A stretch of 64,000 nt of DNA from an uncultured Burkholderiaceae bacterium (GTDB lineage: Bacteria; Pseudomonadota; Gammaproteobacteria; Burkholderiales; Burkholderiaceae_F): positions 1-64,000 of the forward strand of contig CALXQR010000006.1 of assembly GCA_944390675.1 (NCBI GenBank), in the 5' to 3' direction. Shown here piece after piece: positions 1 through 9,273 of this stretch; positions within the stretch are counted from its first letter, which is position 1, and each line of letters starts with the position of its first letter. The notes under the pieces were generated by a model. It saw only the letters and a program-made list of their open reading frames with translations, searched no databases and was not told the DNA's origin. The position numbers and the translations under genes were made by a program.

Positions 1-76
1 GAGTGGTAGTTCAGTTGGTTAGAATATCGGCCTGTCACGCCGAGGGTCGCGGGTTCGAGTCCCGTCCACTCCGCCA
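1..76 (+). tRNA. tRNA-Asp (GTC), first copy, 5' base cut off by the window edge
   Basis: Cloverleaf of tRNA-Asp. The anticodon GTC is at 34-36 in a CTGTCAC loop, closed by the stem TCGGC/GCCGA. The T-arm contains GGTTCGAGTCC and the encoded 3' end is CCA. The acceptor strand CCACTCC should pair with GGAGTGG, so the first G lies just before base 1. From there on it is identical to the second copy. Confidence 0.96.
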
Positions 77-112
77 ACACTTACCGAAGTCCGCATCAAG
101 CCTCTACGGTTT

Positions 113-189
113 GGAGTGGTAGTTCAGTTGGTTAGAATATCGGCCTGTCACGCCGAGGGTCGCGGGTTCGAGTCCCGTCCACTCCGCCA
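113..189 (+). tRNA. tRNA-Asp (GTC), second copy
   Basis: A complete 77-base tRNA-Asp with GTC at 147-149, acceptor GGAGTGG/CCACTCC and encoded CCA. It repeats the first copy exactly, 36 bases downstream, so the two are probably one transcript from a tandem duplication. A tRNA-Asp just upstream of ppiD is a familiar betaproteobacterial arrangement. Confidence 0.97.
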
Positions 190-289
190 ACTTCTCTTTC
201 TTAAATCCCAAAGCTTTTGTACAGAGTGCGATCTTTTTGTTCGCAACTGTTACTTTTCATGGCTTTTTCTCCCTTGATTGCCCTCTAGT

Positions 290-298
290 TGCTAGAAT
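290..298 (+). promoter_or_regulatory. Possible extended -10 promoter for ppiD
   Basis: TGCTAGAAT fits an extended -10 element (TGnTATAAT) about 65 bases before the ppiD start. A similar TGTTAGAAT occurs before the GcvT-like gene at 28362 and before the hydrogenase genes. No good -35 is seen, so this rests on the motif alone. Confidence 0.35.
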
Positions 299-363
299 TA
301 CCACGTTTTTGCGGTTTGATGAAACCGCAGAGAGACTTTTTGTATTTTTTAGGGATAGAAATA

Positions 364-2265
364 ATGCTTCAGGCTTTTCGCACGCATAAGCGCTGGATGA
401 TGTTTATCGCCATGATTTTCATTATTCCGTCGTTTGTGGTCACCGGTATTTACAGCTATAACCGCATGTCCGATACGGAAAATGATCTGGCAACCGTAGG
501 CGACACTTCCATCACGTTGATGGATTTTGATAACGCCAAGCGCCAGTATTTGGATAATTTCCGCCGCCAAATGGGTCAAAGCTTCAAGCCCAATATGCTT
601 GACTCCATCGAAGCCCGTGCATCCATTTTGGCTGCCTTGATCAGCGACCGCGCCGTTGCTCTGGAAATCGCGACCGAATACATGAATGTCGGTGAAGCCG
701 ATGCGATTAATCTTGTGAAGCAGGCGCCCGCTTTCCAACGTGACGGCAAGTTCTCTGTGGAAGCCTATCAGCAATTCTTAAACAGCATGGGTAAGACCGA
801 TGAGCAGTTTGTGCTGGAACTGCGCCAAGATTTGACGCGCCAGATGCTCCTGTCTTCTGTCTCTCAAAGCACGCTTGCAAGCAACACCGTTGCCCGCCGC
901 ATCCATGATTTGCTCACCGAAGAACGCACGATTCGCACGTTTGAAGTGAAGCCCGATGCCTATTTAAAGAGCGTTTCCGTGACGGACGATGAAACGAAGG
1001 CTTACTACGATGCGCACAAGGCTCAATTTGCTGTGCCCGAAAGTGTTGACATTGAATACGTGATTCTTTCGCCTGACTCTTACAAAGACATTCAAGCAAG
1101 CGAAGATGACATCAAGACTTTCTACGAACAAAACCTTCAGCGTTTCTCTACGCCTGAAGAACGCCGCGCAAGCCACATCCTGATCGCTGTTACGGGTGAA
1201 AAGAGCGACGCGGATGCGAAAAAAGAAGCCGACGAACTCATGGCTCAGATTAAGGCTGATCCCAAGAAGTTCGCGCAGCTTGCCAAAGAAAAATCCGCTG
1301 ACCCGGGCAGCGCCCGCCAAGGCGGAGACCTCGGCTTTTTCCAAAAAGGCATGATGGTTCCGGAATTTGACTCCGCGGTCTTTGGCGGCAAGAAGGGTGA
1401 TTTGGTGGGTCCGGTTAAAACGCAGTTTGGCTACCACATCATCCGCATTGACGACATCAAAGCCTCTCAAGCAAAGAGCTTGGCTCAGGTGCGCGGTGAA
1501 ATTGAAGCGCTTTATAAGCAGCAAGCCGCTGTGCGTCAGTTTGCTGAAGACGCCGAAACCTTCTCCAACATGGTTTATGAACAAAGCGAATCGCTCCAGC
1601 CCGTTGCCGAACGTTTTAATTTGAAGATTCAAAAGGCTGAAAACATTACGCGCGACCACGAAGACCAGCTTCTGAATCCCAATGTGGTCGAAGCGCTCTA
1701 TAGCTTTGATGTGCTTGAAGACAAGCGCAACTCCAACGCCATCGAAGTGGCTTCGAACACGCTTTTGGCCGCTCGTGTGACGCAGCACCATCGTCAAACG
1801 ACGAAGACCTTTGATGAAGTGAAGGGCGCGATCCAAACGAGTTTGAAGAACACGAAAGCAATTGAGGCTGCTCGTGCTCAAGGCACCGCTGATATTGAAA
1901 AACTTAAGGCCAAACAGAGCGTGAGCCGCGCTTTTGGCAATAAGACTGTCGTGTCGCGTGAACGTCCGGGCGCCTACGCTTATGAAGTCGTGACTGCGGC
2001 GCTTCGCCCGGCCGCTGACAAGCTTCCGGCTTATACCGGCGTTCAAACGCCCAATGGTTCTTATGTGGTAATCGAAGTGTTGGATTCCAAAAAGACCGAG
2101 CCTTCGCCCGAGGAACTTGCGATGCGTAAAGCTGAATTGGCTCAGCTTTACAGCAATCCCGAACAATCCGCTTTCATCAGCGGACTGGAAAACAAGTTCG
2201 GCACGCAAATTTTGAAGGACGAATATAAGCCTGGTTATCAACCGAGCGAAGACGAACAACACTAA
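364..2265 (+). CDS. ppiD: Periplasmic folding chaperone / parvulin-type peptidyl-prolyl isomerase PpiD
   Basis: This is an inner-membrane-anchored chaperone of the periplasm that helps newly exported proteins leave the Sec translocon. The 633-residue protein opens with a short cytosolic stretch, MLQAFRTHKRW, and one membrane segment (about residues 12-32). A SurA-like N-terminal region follows, then one parvulin domain (about 266-362) with RRASHIL, GGDLGFF and the closing FGYHIIRID, and a long C-terminal region. Length and order match PpiD (E. coli 623 residues). An in-frame TTG at 289 would add 25 residues. I chose ATG 364 because the membrane anchor then sits where PpiD has it. The last hairpin before the next gene (2311-2359) can serve as terminator. 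Confidence 0.93.
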   Translation: MLQAFRTHKRWMMFIAMIFIIPSFVVTGIYSYNRMSDTENDLATVGDTSITLMDFDNAKRQYLDNFRRQMGQSFKPNMLDSIEARASILAALISDRAVALEIATEYMNVGEADAINLVKQAPAFQRDGKFSVEAYQQFLNSMGKTDEQFVLELRQDLTRQMLLSSVSQSTLASNTVARRIHDLLTEERTIRTFEVKPDAYLKSVSVTDDETKAYYDAHKAQFAVPESVDIEYVILSPDSYKDIQASEDDIKTFYEQNLQRFSTPEERRASHILIAVTGEKSDADAKKEADELMAQIKADPKKFAQLAKEKSADPGSARQGGDLGFFQKGMMVPEFDSAVFGGKKGDLVGPVKTQFGYHIIRIDDIKASQAKSLAQVRGEIEALYKQQAAVRQFAEDAETFSNMVYEQSESLQPVAERFNLKIQKAENITRDHEDQLLNPNVVEALYSFDVLEDKRNSNAIEVASNTLLAARVTQHHRQTTKTFDEVKGAIQTSLKNTKAIEAARAQGTADIEKLKAKQSVSRAFGNKTVVSRERPGAYAYEVVTAALRPAADKLPAYTGVQTPNGSYVVIEVLDSKKTEPSPEELAMRKAELAQLYSNPEQSAFISGLENKFGTQILKDEYKPGYQPSEDEQH

Positions 2266-2310
2266 GAAGAAGCGGATTGCTTGCAGCGGTCCGCACCAAT
2301 AACCACAAAA

Positions 2311-2359
2311 GGGGTGTTACAAAAGTCCCATTTACGAGAAGGGACTATGTAAACACCCC
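2311..2359. terminator. Imperfect hairpin between ppiD and the hicB remnant (copy A of a shared hairpin)
   Basis: The arms GGGGTGTTACAAAAGTCCC (2311-2329) and GGGACTATGTAAACACCCC (2341-2359) pair imperfectly around an 11-base loop. Read on the minus strand it is followed by TTTTG, so it can end hicB transcripts. On the plus strand it lies 45 bases past ppiD. Its left arm shares the 15-mer GGTGTTACAAAAGTC with the hairpin at 2718-2762. Confidence 0.6.
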
Positions 2360-2361
2360 TT

Positions 2362-2691
2362 AAATTTATCTAAGCGACGAAGAACGTGGCGGTAACGTGA
2401 TATTGATCCTTTGCACTTTATCGCTTAAAACGATTCAGAAGACACCTCAACTACACTAAGATACCACCCTTTAAATTTGTCCATTTTCGAGATTTCCGCG
2501 AGCGAGGAGGCTTTAGGGATTGGATGGCCTTCATCGATTTCTAGATCAATCCACCCAGCAATTGCTTCCTTGGCGTTCTCAAGCGCCTCATCAAGCGTAT
2601 CTCCTGCAGAAAAACAACCGGGCAAATCGGGAACAACTACGCCAAAGGCGTGTGTATCGTCCCCATGTTCAATTGCAATAGGATATTTCAT
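2362..2691 (-). pseudogene. Decayed HicB-family antitoxin: intact HicB domain, DNA-binding tail broken by two frameshifts
   Basis: The reading frame 2691-2425 encodes 88 residues of a HicB-like antitoxin (MKYPIAIEHGDDTHAFG, VPDLPGCFSAGD, then a WYLSVVEV strand). Full-length relatives continue into a ribbon-helix-helix tail. Here the frame stops at TAA inside GTTTTAAGCG. The tail is still readable in the DNA: shifting one base gives LSDKVQRINITLP, and shifting back about 40 bases further gives VLRRLDKF, ending near 2362. Two opposite single-base changes explain this. No hicA toxin gene fits on either side (nnr ends at 2790, ppiD at 2265). The 88-residue product could still be made, but would lack its DNA-binding domain. 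A sequencing error at the T-run could explain only the first shift. Confidence 0.75.
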
Positions 2692-2717
2692 AAAATTGGC
2701 CCTCCGCCAATTAAAAA

Positions 2718-2762
2718 GGAGGTGTTAATCAAGTCTAAGAACTAGACTTTTGTAACACCTCC
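2718..2762 (-). terminator. Hairpin terminator of nnr (copy B of the shared hairpin)
   Basis: The arms GGAGGTGTTAATCAAGTCT (2718-2736) and AGACTTTTGTAACACCTCC (2744-2762) form a near-perfect stem. On the minus strand it is followed by TTTTTAATT, a classic intrinsic terminator for nnr just upstream of hicB. The complement of the right arm carries the same GGTGTTACAAAAGTC as copy A. Confidence 0.75.
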
Positions 2763-2789
2763 CTTGTTTACATTAGGTTGTCGAAAGGC

Positions 2790-4349
2790 TTAGGCTTCTT
2801 CAGACCCCATCGTGCGGGCAATAGCTTCACCCGGACCGTCTTCGTCGAGCACAAATTCGCTTTCGTCATACGGATCGACGAGATCGTCGGGGTTGCCGCC
2901 CCAGCGAAGGATTTCAAGGGCGCGCGCGGCGCGTTCGCAAATATCCATTGCGACAATACCCGTGTTTCTTGCGCGAACCGCTTCGCCATGAAGCCAAACG
3001 GCACCGAGCGTTGCGCTCACAATGTCAAACTTCTGCGCAAAGAAGGCGCCGATCATGCCGGCTAAAACGTCACCAGAACCGGCCGTAGCCAAGCAAGCGT
3101 TGCCCGTCGGATTAATCCAGGAGCGAGAGCTTCGCATCGTGACCACCGTGCCCGTACCTTTGAGCACCGTGATGGCGCCGGTTTGAAGCGAAAGTTCACG
3201 GGCGCTTGTCACACGGTCATCCTGAATGCTCTTCACGTCGCGGTGAAGCATGCGGGCGGCTTCGCCCGGATGCGGTGTAATCACCGTGTGCGCCTTGCGG
3301 GCGAGCACTTCATCTTCAAGCGATTGGTCTTGAGAGATCATGGTGAGCGCATCGGCGTCAATAATGAGCGGCACGTTTGTGCGAACTGCGGCGAGCAGTC
3401 GTTCTTTAGCTTTTTCGCTCATGCCCATGCCGCAGCCGATCACGATCACATCAAAATCGTTGAAGTCAACGGGTTCGTCCGTAATCATCAATTCGGGCTG
3501 AGCCGGATCGTAAAGGGGAGCGTTTTGGGCCATTAATTCAACAGTGACGCTTCCTGCGCCAAGCTTCAAAGCAGAGCGTGCAGCTAAAAGCGCAGCGCCC
3601 ACCTTGCCTTTGTCGCCGCCCACAACGAGGCAGCGTCCGTAGGTGCCCTTGTGAGAGTGATATTTGCGAAGTTCAAGGATGTGCTTGAAGTCATCGGTGT
3701 CAATCAAACTCAAAGAGGAAAGGGGAACGGAGACATCAAGCTCAGAAAGGGTGACCATGCCGCTTGCGTCTTTGCCGTCATTCATAAAGCACCCGGCCTT
3801 GGCGCTGATTAAATTGAGCGTCATGTCAGCGACGCAGCCTTTAATACCGCCAACCCAATTGCCGCGCTCGGCGTCAATGCCGGTCGGAATGTCAATTGCC
3901 ATGTGAAGCGCCTGGCGTTCGTTAAACCAAAGCGCGGCGTCAATATAGTCGCCGGAGATCGCTTTAGTGATACCGACACCCAGCATCGCGTCAACCACCA
4001 CATCGGCTTTCGGCGCCATGTAAGGATCTTCGATCACTTCGCCGCCTTTTTCAATCCAGCGGTTGTAAGCGCGAAGCGCGTCTTCTGTCTTGGGTTTCTT
4101 GCCGCCGATAGCCACGCAAATCACGTTATGGCCGCGGCTCTTTAAATGCAGGGCAGCGGTGTAACCGTCGCCGCCATTGTTGCCTTGACCGCACAAAATC
4201 ACAATGGTGCTCGCGGCATCGCACTGATCATCAATCCAGTTGGCAGCCACAAAACCCGCGCGATCCATCAGCGTGCCTTCAGGCAGCACGTGCGTCATGC
4301 GGGTTTCCAATTCCGACAATTCTTCCAAACTCAACAGCGTGGTCGACAT
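2790..4349 (-). CDS. nnr: Bifunctional NAD(P)H-hydrate epimerase / ADP-dependent NAD(P)H-hydrate dehydratase
   Basis: It repairs damaged NADH and NADPH: the N-terminal YjeF domain epimerises the hydrated forms (NAD(P)HX), and the C-terminal ribokinase-like domain dehydrates them with ADP. The 519-residue length is normal for the fused enzyme. Residues 1-215 carry the YjeF_N signature CGQGNNGGDGYTAA and a conserved DAMLGVG loop. The C-terminal domain shows TPHPGEAARML and the nucleotide-binding GSGDVLAGMIGA. The start ATG at 4349 gives the usual N-terminus. It stands alone, divergent from purL, and ends before hairpin copy B. Confidence 0.95.
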   Translation of the reverse strand: MSTTLLSLEELSELETRMTHVLPEGTLMDRAGFVAANWIDDQCDAASTIVILCGQGNNGGDGYTAALHLKSRGHNVICVAIGGKKPKTEDALRAYNRWIEKGGEVIEDPYMAPKADVVVDAMLGVGITKAISGDYIDAALWFNERQALHMAIDIPTGIDAERGNWVGGIKGCVADMTLNLISAKAGCFMNDGKDASGMVTLSELDVSVPLSSLSLIDTDDFKHILELRKYHSHKGTYGRCLVVGGDKGKVGAALLAARSALKLGAGSVTVELMAQNAPLYDPAQPELMITDEPVDFNDFDVIVIGCGMGMSEKAKERLLAAVRTNVPLIIDADALTMISQDQSLEDEVLARKAHTVITPHPGEAARMLHRDVKSIQDDRVTSARELSLQTGAITVLKGTGTVVTMRSSRSWINPTGNACLATAGSGDVLAGMIGAFFAQKFDIVSATLGAVWLHGEAVRARNTGIVAMDICERAARALEILRWGGNPDDLVDPYDESEFVLDEDGPGEAIARTMGSEEA

Positions 4350-4451
4350 GGTTATCTAACGCTCCTTAAGACCAGATTTCATAAACGAAGACATTCTAAT
4401 AGAAAGCTATGCCGAATGTTTGAAAGAAAGGAATCTGAACGGGGAATGGAA

Positions 4452-4527
4452 TTTAGCTTTTTGTGAAGCTAAAAAACTTGGCCAAAAGCCTAAATAAAGG
4501 GAATTTAGGCCTTCGGACTCTTATAAT
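4452..4527 (+). promoter_or_regulatory. purL upstream region: two palindromes and a TATAAT box
   Basis: Two perfect 8-base inverted repeats lie close together: TTTAGCTT (4452-4459)/AAGCTAAA (4466-4473), and GCCTAAAT (4488-4495)/ATTTAGGC (4503-4510). A consensus -10, TATAAT, is at 4522-4527, so the second palindrome occupies the place of the -35/spacer. This suggests an operator for purL. No PurR-type GCAAACG box is seen. Function is inferred from position only. Confidence 0.45.
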
Positions 4528-4592
4528 AATTCGATTAGTGTTTTTTCTATTTATCTTCCTAACCGAAGTCTTTCTTGGGGACATTTTCTGCC

Positions 4593-7500
4593 ATGTCTAA
4601 CACCGATACGATGTTCACTTTAATGGCCACAAGTGCTTTGTCGGACTTTCGCGCTGCGCGTCTTTTAAAGCGCATTCGCGAGATTGCGCCTGCTGCTCAA
4701 GGCGTATCCGCCCGTTTCGTGCACTTTGTACACGCACAACGCCCATTGACCGATGATGAAAGCGCCCGTTTGCAGGCGCTTTTGCATTATGGCGCTGATG
4801 GCGCAGATGTGAAGGCCGATGCGACCTTCATGGTGATTCCGCGCTTGGGCACGATCAGCCCTTGGGCCAGTAAAGCCACGGATATTGCGCATAACTGCGG
4901 CTTGGACGTGATCCTTCGTATTGAAAGGGGAACGCTTTATAACGTCGACTTTGCGGGCAGCGCTCCTCAAGCTGACGTTCTCACTCGCGTGGCCGGTGTT
5001 CTTCATGACCGCATGACAGAAAGCGTTGTCGACGCTGATGTGAAAGCTGCAAAGATTTTCCTTGAATTGCCCGGCAAACCCATGGTGACGGTAGATCTTT
5101 TAAAGAACGGCCGTCAGGCGCTCGCTGATGCCAATCTCACGATGGGCTTGGCCATGAGCGAAGACGAAATCGACTACCTCACGGACGCCTTCACGAAAGC
5201 TAACCGCAATCCGACCGATGTTGAACTCATGATGTTCGCGCAGGCCAATTCTGAGCACTGCCGTCATAAGATTTTCAACGCCAAGTGGACGATTGATGGC
5301 AAAGACGAAGAAAAGACCCTCTTTGGCATGATCCGTGAAACGCATAAGGCGCATCCGCAAGGCACTATCGTGGCTTATTCGGATAATGCCGCGATTTTTG
5401 AAGGCGCCAAGGTGCCGCGTCTTTACCCGAGAACGCCAGAAGGCGAAGCTTTCGGCCGCGTCTTTACCGAAGAGGAAGAAGAAACACATACCGTCTTTAA
5501 AGTGGAAACGCACAACCACCCGACAGCGATTTCGCCTTTCCCGGGCGCTTCCACGGGTTCGGGCGGTGAAATCCGCGACGAGGGCGCTACAGGGCGCGGT
5601 GCCCGTCCGAAGGCCGGTCTCTGCGGCTTCACGGTTTCCGCCTTGGAATTGCCCGAAGCGCCTCAAGACTGGGAAAACGATAAAGACGTGACGGCAGAAG
5701 CCTGTCACAACAAAGACACATACGGCAAGCCCTCTCGTATCGCGAGTCCGCTTTCCATTATGACGGACGGCCCCTTGGGCGCTGCCGCTTTTAATAACGA
5801 ATTCGGCCGCCCGAATGTTTTGGGTTACTTCCGTGTGTTTGAATCGAACGTCGGCGGGACGCGTTACGGCTACCACAAGCCCATTATGCTTGCGGGCGGC
5901 ATCGGCAACATCCGCAACGACCAAACGCATAAAACCTCGCTTCCTCCGGGAACGCTTTTGATCAGCTTGGGCGGCCCGGGCATGCGAATCGGTTTGGGCG
6001 GCGGTGCTGCAAGCTCTATGACCACGGGAAGCAACACCGAAGCGCTTGACTTCGATAGCGTGCAGCGCGGTAACCCCGAAATGGAACGCCGTGCGCAGGA
6101 AGTTATTGACCGCTGCTGGGCTAGCGGGGAACGCAATCCCATTTTGGCAATTCACGACGTGGGCGCGGGCGGTTTGTCGAACGCTATGCCGGAATTGGCT
6201 GACCTCTCCGGTCACGGTGCACGCTTGGATCTCACCAAAGTGCCGGTTGAAGAAAGCGGCATGAGCCCGCTTGAAATCTGGTGCAACGAAAGTCAGGAAC
6301 GCTATTCCATCGCCATTGCCCCGGAATCCCTTGAAACCTTTGATGCAATCTGCAAACGCGAACGCTGCCCCTATGCGGTATTGGGTGCCATCAGCGAAGA
6401 CAACACGCTTGTTGTGGCGCGCTGCGAAAAAGAAACTGATGCCGTCAATATGCCGATGGAAGTGCTTTTGGGCAAAGCCCCTCGCATGCACCGCACGGTT
6501 GAGCATGTCGAACAGCAATTGCCTGAATTTAATCCCGAAGGCATTGATTTGAAGAAAGCGGTTAAGGATGTCCTGCGTCATCCGACGGTGGGTTCCAAGA
6601 GCTTCTTGATCACGATCGGTGACCGCACGGTAGGCGGTTTGGTTCATCGCGACCAGATGGTCGGTCCCTGGCAGGTGCCGGTTGCCGACAGCGCCGTCAC
6701 CAACATCAGCTTTGTGGGCAACCGCGGTGAAGCGATGAGCATGGGCGAAAGAACGCCGTTAGCCATTGCCGACTCTGCTGCCGCGAGCCGCATGGCAATC
6801 GGTGAAGCCGTTACCAATATAGCAAGCGCTGATATCGAGCTGCCTTTCGTGAAGTTGTCCGCCAACTGGATGGCAGCCTGCGGCACCGAAGGCGAAGACG
6901 CCAAGCTCTTTGACGCTGTGCGCGCCGCAAGCCTCTTGTGCCAAGAAATCGGTCTTGCGATTCCGGTCGGTAAAGACAGTCTTTCCATGAAGACCTCTTG
7001 GGAAGATAAGGGTGAGAAGAAGTCGGTTACGTCGCCTGTGTCCTTGATCGTATCGGCTGCCGCGCCTGTTCGTGATGTGCGCTTGACGCTCACGCCTCAG
7101 CTTCGCACCGATGTTGCCTCTGTTTTGGTTGCGATCGATTTGGGCTGCGGCAAGAACCGCATGGCCGGTTCCATCCTCTCGCAAGTCACGCAGCAATTCG
7201 GCAGCACGACGCCTGACTTGGATGATCCTAAGAAGCTTCAGGCTTTTGTGAAGTTAGTGCGCAAACTCACTCTTGCGGGCTGCGTGTTGGCCTACCACGA
7301 CCGCGCCGACGGCGGTTTGCTGGCAACGGTTGCCGAAATGATGTTTGCAGGCCATACGGGTGCCCGTATTGATCTCACCTCGATGACGAAGTCGGCTGAA
7401 GCCTCTGAAGTGCTTCCTGCGCTCTTTAATGAAGAGCTGGGTGCCGTGCTCCAGGTTCGCGCCGAGCGGATTGATGAAATCCATGCGGCTGTGAAGGAAG

Positions 7501-8540
7501 CGGGGTTGGCTGAATGCACGCACTTCCTGGGTGAAGTCACTGCTGACGACACGCTTCACATTGAAGCGCACGGCAAGACTCTTTGCGAAGAGTCCCGCGG
7601 CGAACTTCAAAAGGCGTGGACGGAAGTCTCCTGGCAAATTGCCCGCATGCGTGATAATCCTGCCTGCGCCGATCAGGAATACGCCCGCTGCACGATGGAA
7701 GATGACACGGGCTTATTTGTCCGCACGACCTTTGATACCGAAGAAGACGTGGCTGCACCCTTTATCGCAACGGGCGCTCGTCCGAGAATCGCTATTTTGC
7801 GTGAGCAGGGTGTGAACAGCCAGACGGAAATGGCCGCGGCCTTTACGCGTGCCGGTTTTGAAGCCATTGACGTCCATATGACCGATTTGCTTACAGGCAG
7901 AAGCGATCTCAAAGACTTCGCAGGTCTTGCGGCCTGCGGCGGCTTCTCCTATGGCGACGTCTTGGGCGCGGGCGGCGGCTGGGCCACCACCATTTTGCGT
8001 AACCCCAAGATGGTGGAAATGTTCTCGGCTTTCTTTAACCGTCCTGATACATTTGCCTTAGGTATCTGCAACGGCTGTCAGATGATGAGTCATTTGCGGA
8101 GTATTATTCCCGGTGCAACGCATTGGCCGCGCTTTGTCCGCAACGTGAGCGAACAATTCGAAGCGCGTTTGGTTGAAGTGGAAGTCATGAAGAGCCCGTC
8201 GATCTTCTTTGACGGTATGGCAGGTTCTATGATGCCGATCGTGAACTCTCACGGGGAAGGTCATGTTGAGTGGTTAAGCCCCGAAGACGCCCGTCTAGCA
8301 ACGCTTGCTGCTCGTTACGTCGATCCGGCAGGCCGCCCCACGGAAGTTTATCCGTTTAATCCAAACGGGTCGCCCGACGGCATTACCGGTGTCACGACCC
8401 CTGACGGACGCTTCACCATCATGATGCCGCACCCGGAACGCACGCACCGCACGGTGCAGATGAGCTGGGCACCGGATACACTCGGTGAATTCAGCCCCTG
8501 GATGCGCATGTTCAGAAACGCCAGAAAGTTTGTCGGTTGA
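4593..8540 (+). CDS. purL: Phosphoribosylformylglycinamidine synthase (large, fused type)
   Basis: Fourth step of purine synthesis: FGAR, glutamine and ATP give FGAM. The 1315-residue single chain is the proteobacterial fused form (E. coli 1295). It has an N-terminal PurS-like part, two AIRS-related halves (for example [21 protein letters not shown] and GAGGLSNA motifs) and a C-terminal class I glutamine amidotransferase. The nucleophile is Cys1159 in GICNGCQ, with His1280 and Glu1282 in [11 protein letters not shown] 4593 is chosen over the in-frame TTG 4575 because GGGGA lies 10 bases upstream of it. It is a single gene ended by the hairpin at 8565. The downstream parvulin/yciB genes recall the Burkholderiales purL neighbourhood. 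Confidence 0.97.
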   Translation: MSNTDTMFTLMATSALSDFRAARLLKRIREIAPAAQGVSARFVHFVHAQRPLTDDESARLQALLHYGADGADVKADATFMVIPRLGTISPWASKATDIAHNCGLDVILRIERGTLYNVDFAGSAPQADVLTRVAGVLHDRMTESVVDADVKAAKIFLELPGKPMVTVDLLKNGRQALADANLTMGLAMSEDEIDYLTDAFTKANRNPTDVELMMFAQANSEHCRHKIFNAKWTIDGKDEEKTLFGMIRETHKAHPQGTIVAYSDNAAIFEGAKVPRLYPRTPEGEAFGRVFTEEEEETHTVFKVETHNHPTAISPFPGASTGSGGEIRDEGATGRGARPKAGLCGFTVSALELPEAPQDWENDKDVTAEACHNKDTYGKPSRIASPLSIMTDGPLGAAAFNNEFGRPNVLGYFRVFESNVGGTRYGYHKPIMLAGGIGNIRNDQTHKTSLPPGTLLISLGGPGMRIGLGGGAASSMTTGSNTEALDFDSVQRGNPEMERRAQEVIDRCWASGERNPILAIHDVGAGGLSNAMPELADLSGHGARLDLTKVPVEESGMSPLEIWCNESQERYSIAIAPESLETFDAICKRERCPYAVLGAISEDNTLVVARCEKETDAVNMPMEVLLGKAPRMHRTVEHVEQQLPEFNPEGIDLKKAVKDVLRHPTVGSKSFLITIGDRTVGGLVHRDQMVGPWQVPVADSAVTNISFVGNRGEAMSMGERTPLAIADSAAASRMAIGEAVTNIASADIELPFVKLSANWMAACGTEGEDAKLFDAVRAASLLCQEIGLAIPVGKDSLSMKTSWEDKGEKKSVTSPVSLIVSAAAPVRDVRLTLTPQLRTDVASVLVAIDLGCGKNRMAGSILSQVTQQFGSTTPDLDDPKKLQAFVKLVRKLTLAGCVLAYHDRADGGLLATVAEMMFAGHTGARIDLTSMTKSAEASEVLPALFNEELGAVLQVRAERIDEIHAAVKEAGLAECTHFLGEVTADDTLHIEAHGKTLCEESRGELQKAWTEVSWQIARMRDNPACADQEYARCTMEDDTGLFVRTTFDTEEDVAAPFIATGARPRIAILREQGVNSQTEMAAAFTRAGFEAIDVHMTDLLTGRSDLKDFAGLAACGGFSYGDVLGAGGGWATTILRNPKMVEMFSAFFNRPDTFALGICNGCQMMSHLRSIIPGATHWPRFVRNVSEQFEARLVEVEVMKSPSIFFDGMAGSMMPIVNSHGEGHVEWLSPEDARLATLAARYVDPAGRPTEVYPFNPNGSPDGITGVTTPDGRFTIMMPHPERTHRTVQMSWAPDTLGEFSPWMRMFRNARKFVG

Positions 8541-8564
8541 TGACTTTCTGAGGTGACTTAACGA

Positions 8565-8599
8565 TTGGCCCTTGGATGCGTTTGTCTTTCAAGGGCCAA
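8565..8599 (+). terminator. Intrinsic terminator of purL
   Basis: A perfect 10-base stem TTGGCCCTTG (8565-8574)/CAAGGGCCAA (8590-8599) is followed by ATTCTTTTT. It sits between purL and the LysE-type gene. Confidence 0.85.
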
Positions 8600-8623
8600 A
8601 TTCTTTTTGTTGAAAGGATTGTG

Positions 8624-9262
8624 ATGCCTTTTGATCTTTGGGTAAGTTTTACAATCGCTGCGGCGGTTTTGGCTGTCGCGCCCGGTCCGGACAATCTCTT
8701 TGTATTGCTTCAATCGGCAATGTATGGCGCAAAAGCGGGTATTTTCGTAACGCTCGGCCTTTGCGTGGGTGTGTTCATTCAAACGCTTTTAGCCGCTTTC
8801 GGTGTCGCTGCTGTTGTAGCGGCTTCACCCACGCTTTTGATGATCATTCAATTTGCGGGCGCCGCTTACCTTCTTTACCTTGCCTGGGGAGCGTGGAAGG
8901 CACCCGTCGGAGGCGACGATAAGGCTAATGCTTCAAAGTACCCGAGGCTAACGAATTTTCAGCTATGGCGCCGCGGGATTCTCATGAATATCACCAATCC
9001 CAAAGTGCTCATCTTTTTCCTTGCGTTTTTCCCGCAATTTATCGTAAAAGGCGCGACTGAGACGGAAGTGATGATTCAGATGCTCATCATGGGCATGACC
9101 TTTTTGGTCTGCACGCTCGTTGTCTTTTCTGCGATTGCCTGGTGCGCGGGCACATTGGCCGATCGGTTGCGCAGTCCTAAAGTTCAGACTATCCTAAACA
9201 AGGTAAGCGCGGTCATTTTCACGATTTTGGCCATTTCCACACTTCTTTGGAAAGCTAACTAG
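8624..9262 (+). CDS. LysE/RhtB family amino acid exporter
   Basis: A 212-residue inner-membrane protein of the LysE/RhtB family, which exports amino acids such as lysine, homoserine or threonine. It shows the family's N-terminal VAPGPDN motif, hydrophobic segments spread through the whole length, and the MNITNPKVLIFFLAFFPQF stretch typical of RhtB. ATG 8624 is preceded by GAAAGGA at 8612. An in-frame ATG at 8576 would run through the purL terminator and is rejected. The MFS gene starts 12 bases later, so the two are probably co-transcribed. The substrate cannot be told from sequence. Confidence 0.92.
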   Translation: MPFDLWVSFTIAAAVLAVAPGPDNLFVLLQSAMYGAKAGIFVTLGLCVGVFIQTLLAAFGVAAVVAASPTLLMIIQFAGAAYLLYLAWGAWKAPVGGDDKANASKYPRLTNFQLWRRGILMNITNPKVLIFFLAFFPQFIVKGATETEVMIQMLIMGMTFLVCTLVVFSAIAWCAGTLADRLRSPKVQTILNKVSAVIFTILAISTLLWKAN

Positions 9263-9273
9263 GGAGCAGCATC

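Noticed and set aside
1..189. Direct repeat or attachment site from the duplicated tRNA
   Set aside because: Both copies are complete tRNA genes, and only 36 bases separate them with no integrase nearby.
964..2262. A 432-codon frame antisense to ppiD
   Set aside because: It is a shadow of the codon bias of ppiD; the translation has no domain and no ribosome site.
2425..2691. Programmed -1 frameshift to make full-length HicB
   Set aside because: GTTTTAA is not a canonical slippery heptamer, and a second shift further on would also be needed.
2266..2790. A hicA toxin gene beside hicB
   Set aside because: No frame of about 60 codons with a double-stranded RNA-binding-like pattern fits on either side.
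5100..6647. A 515-codon frame antisense to purL
   Set aside because: It mirrors purL codons, has a composition rich in F, H and R, and resembles no family.
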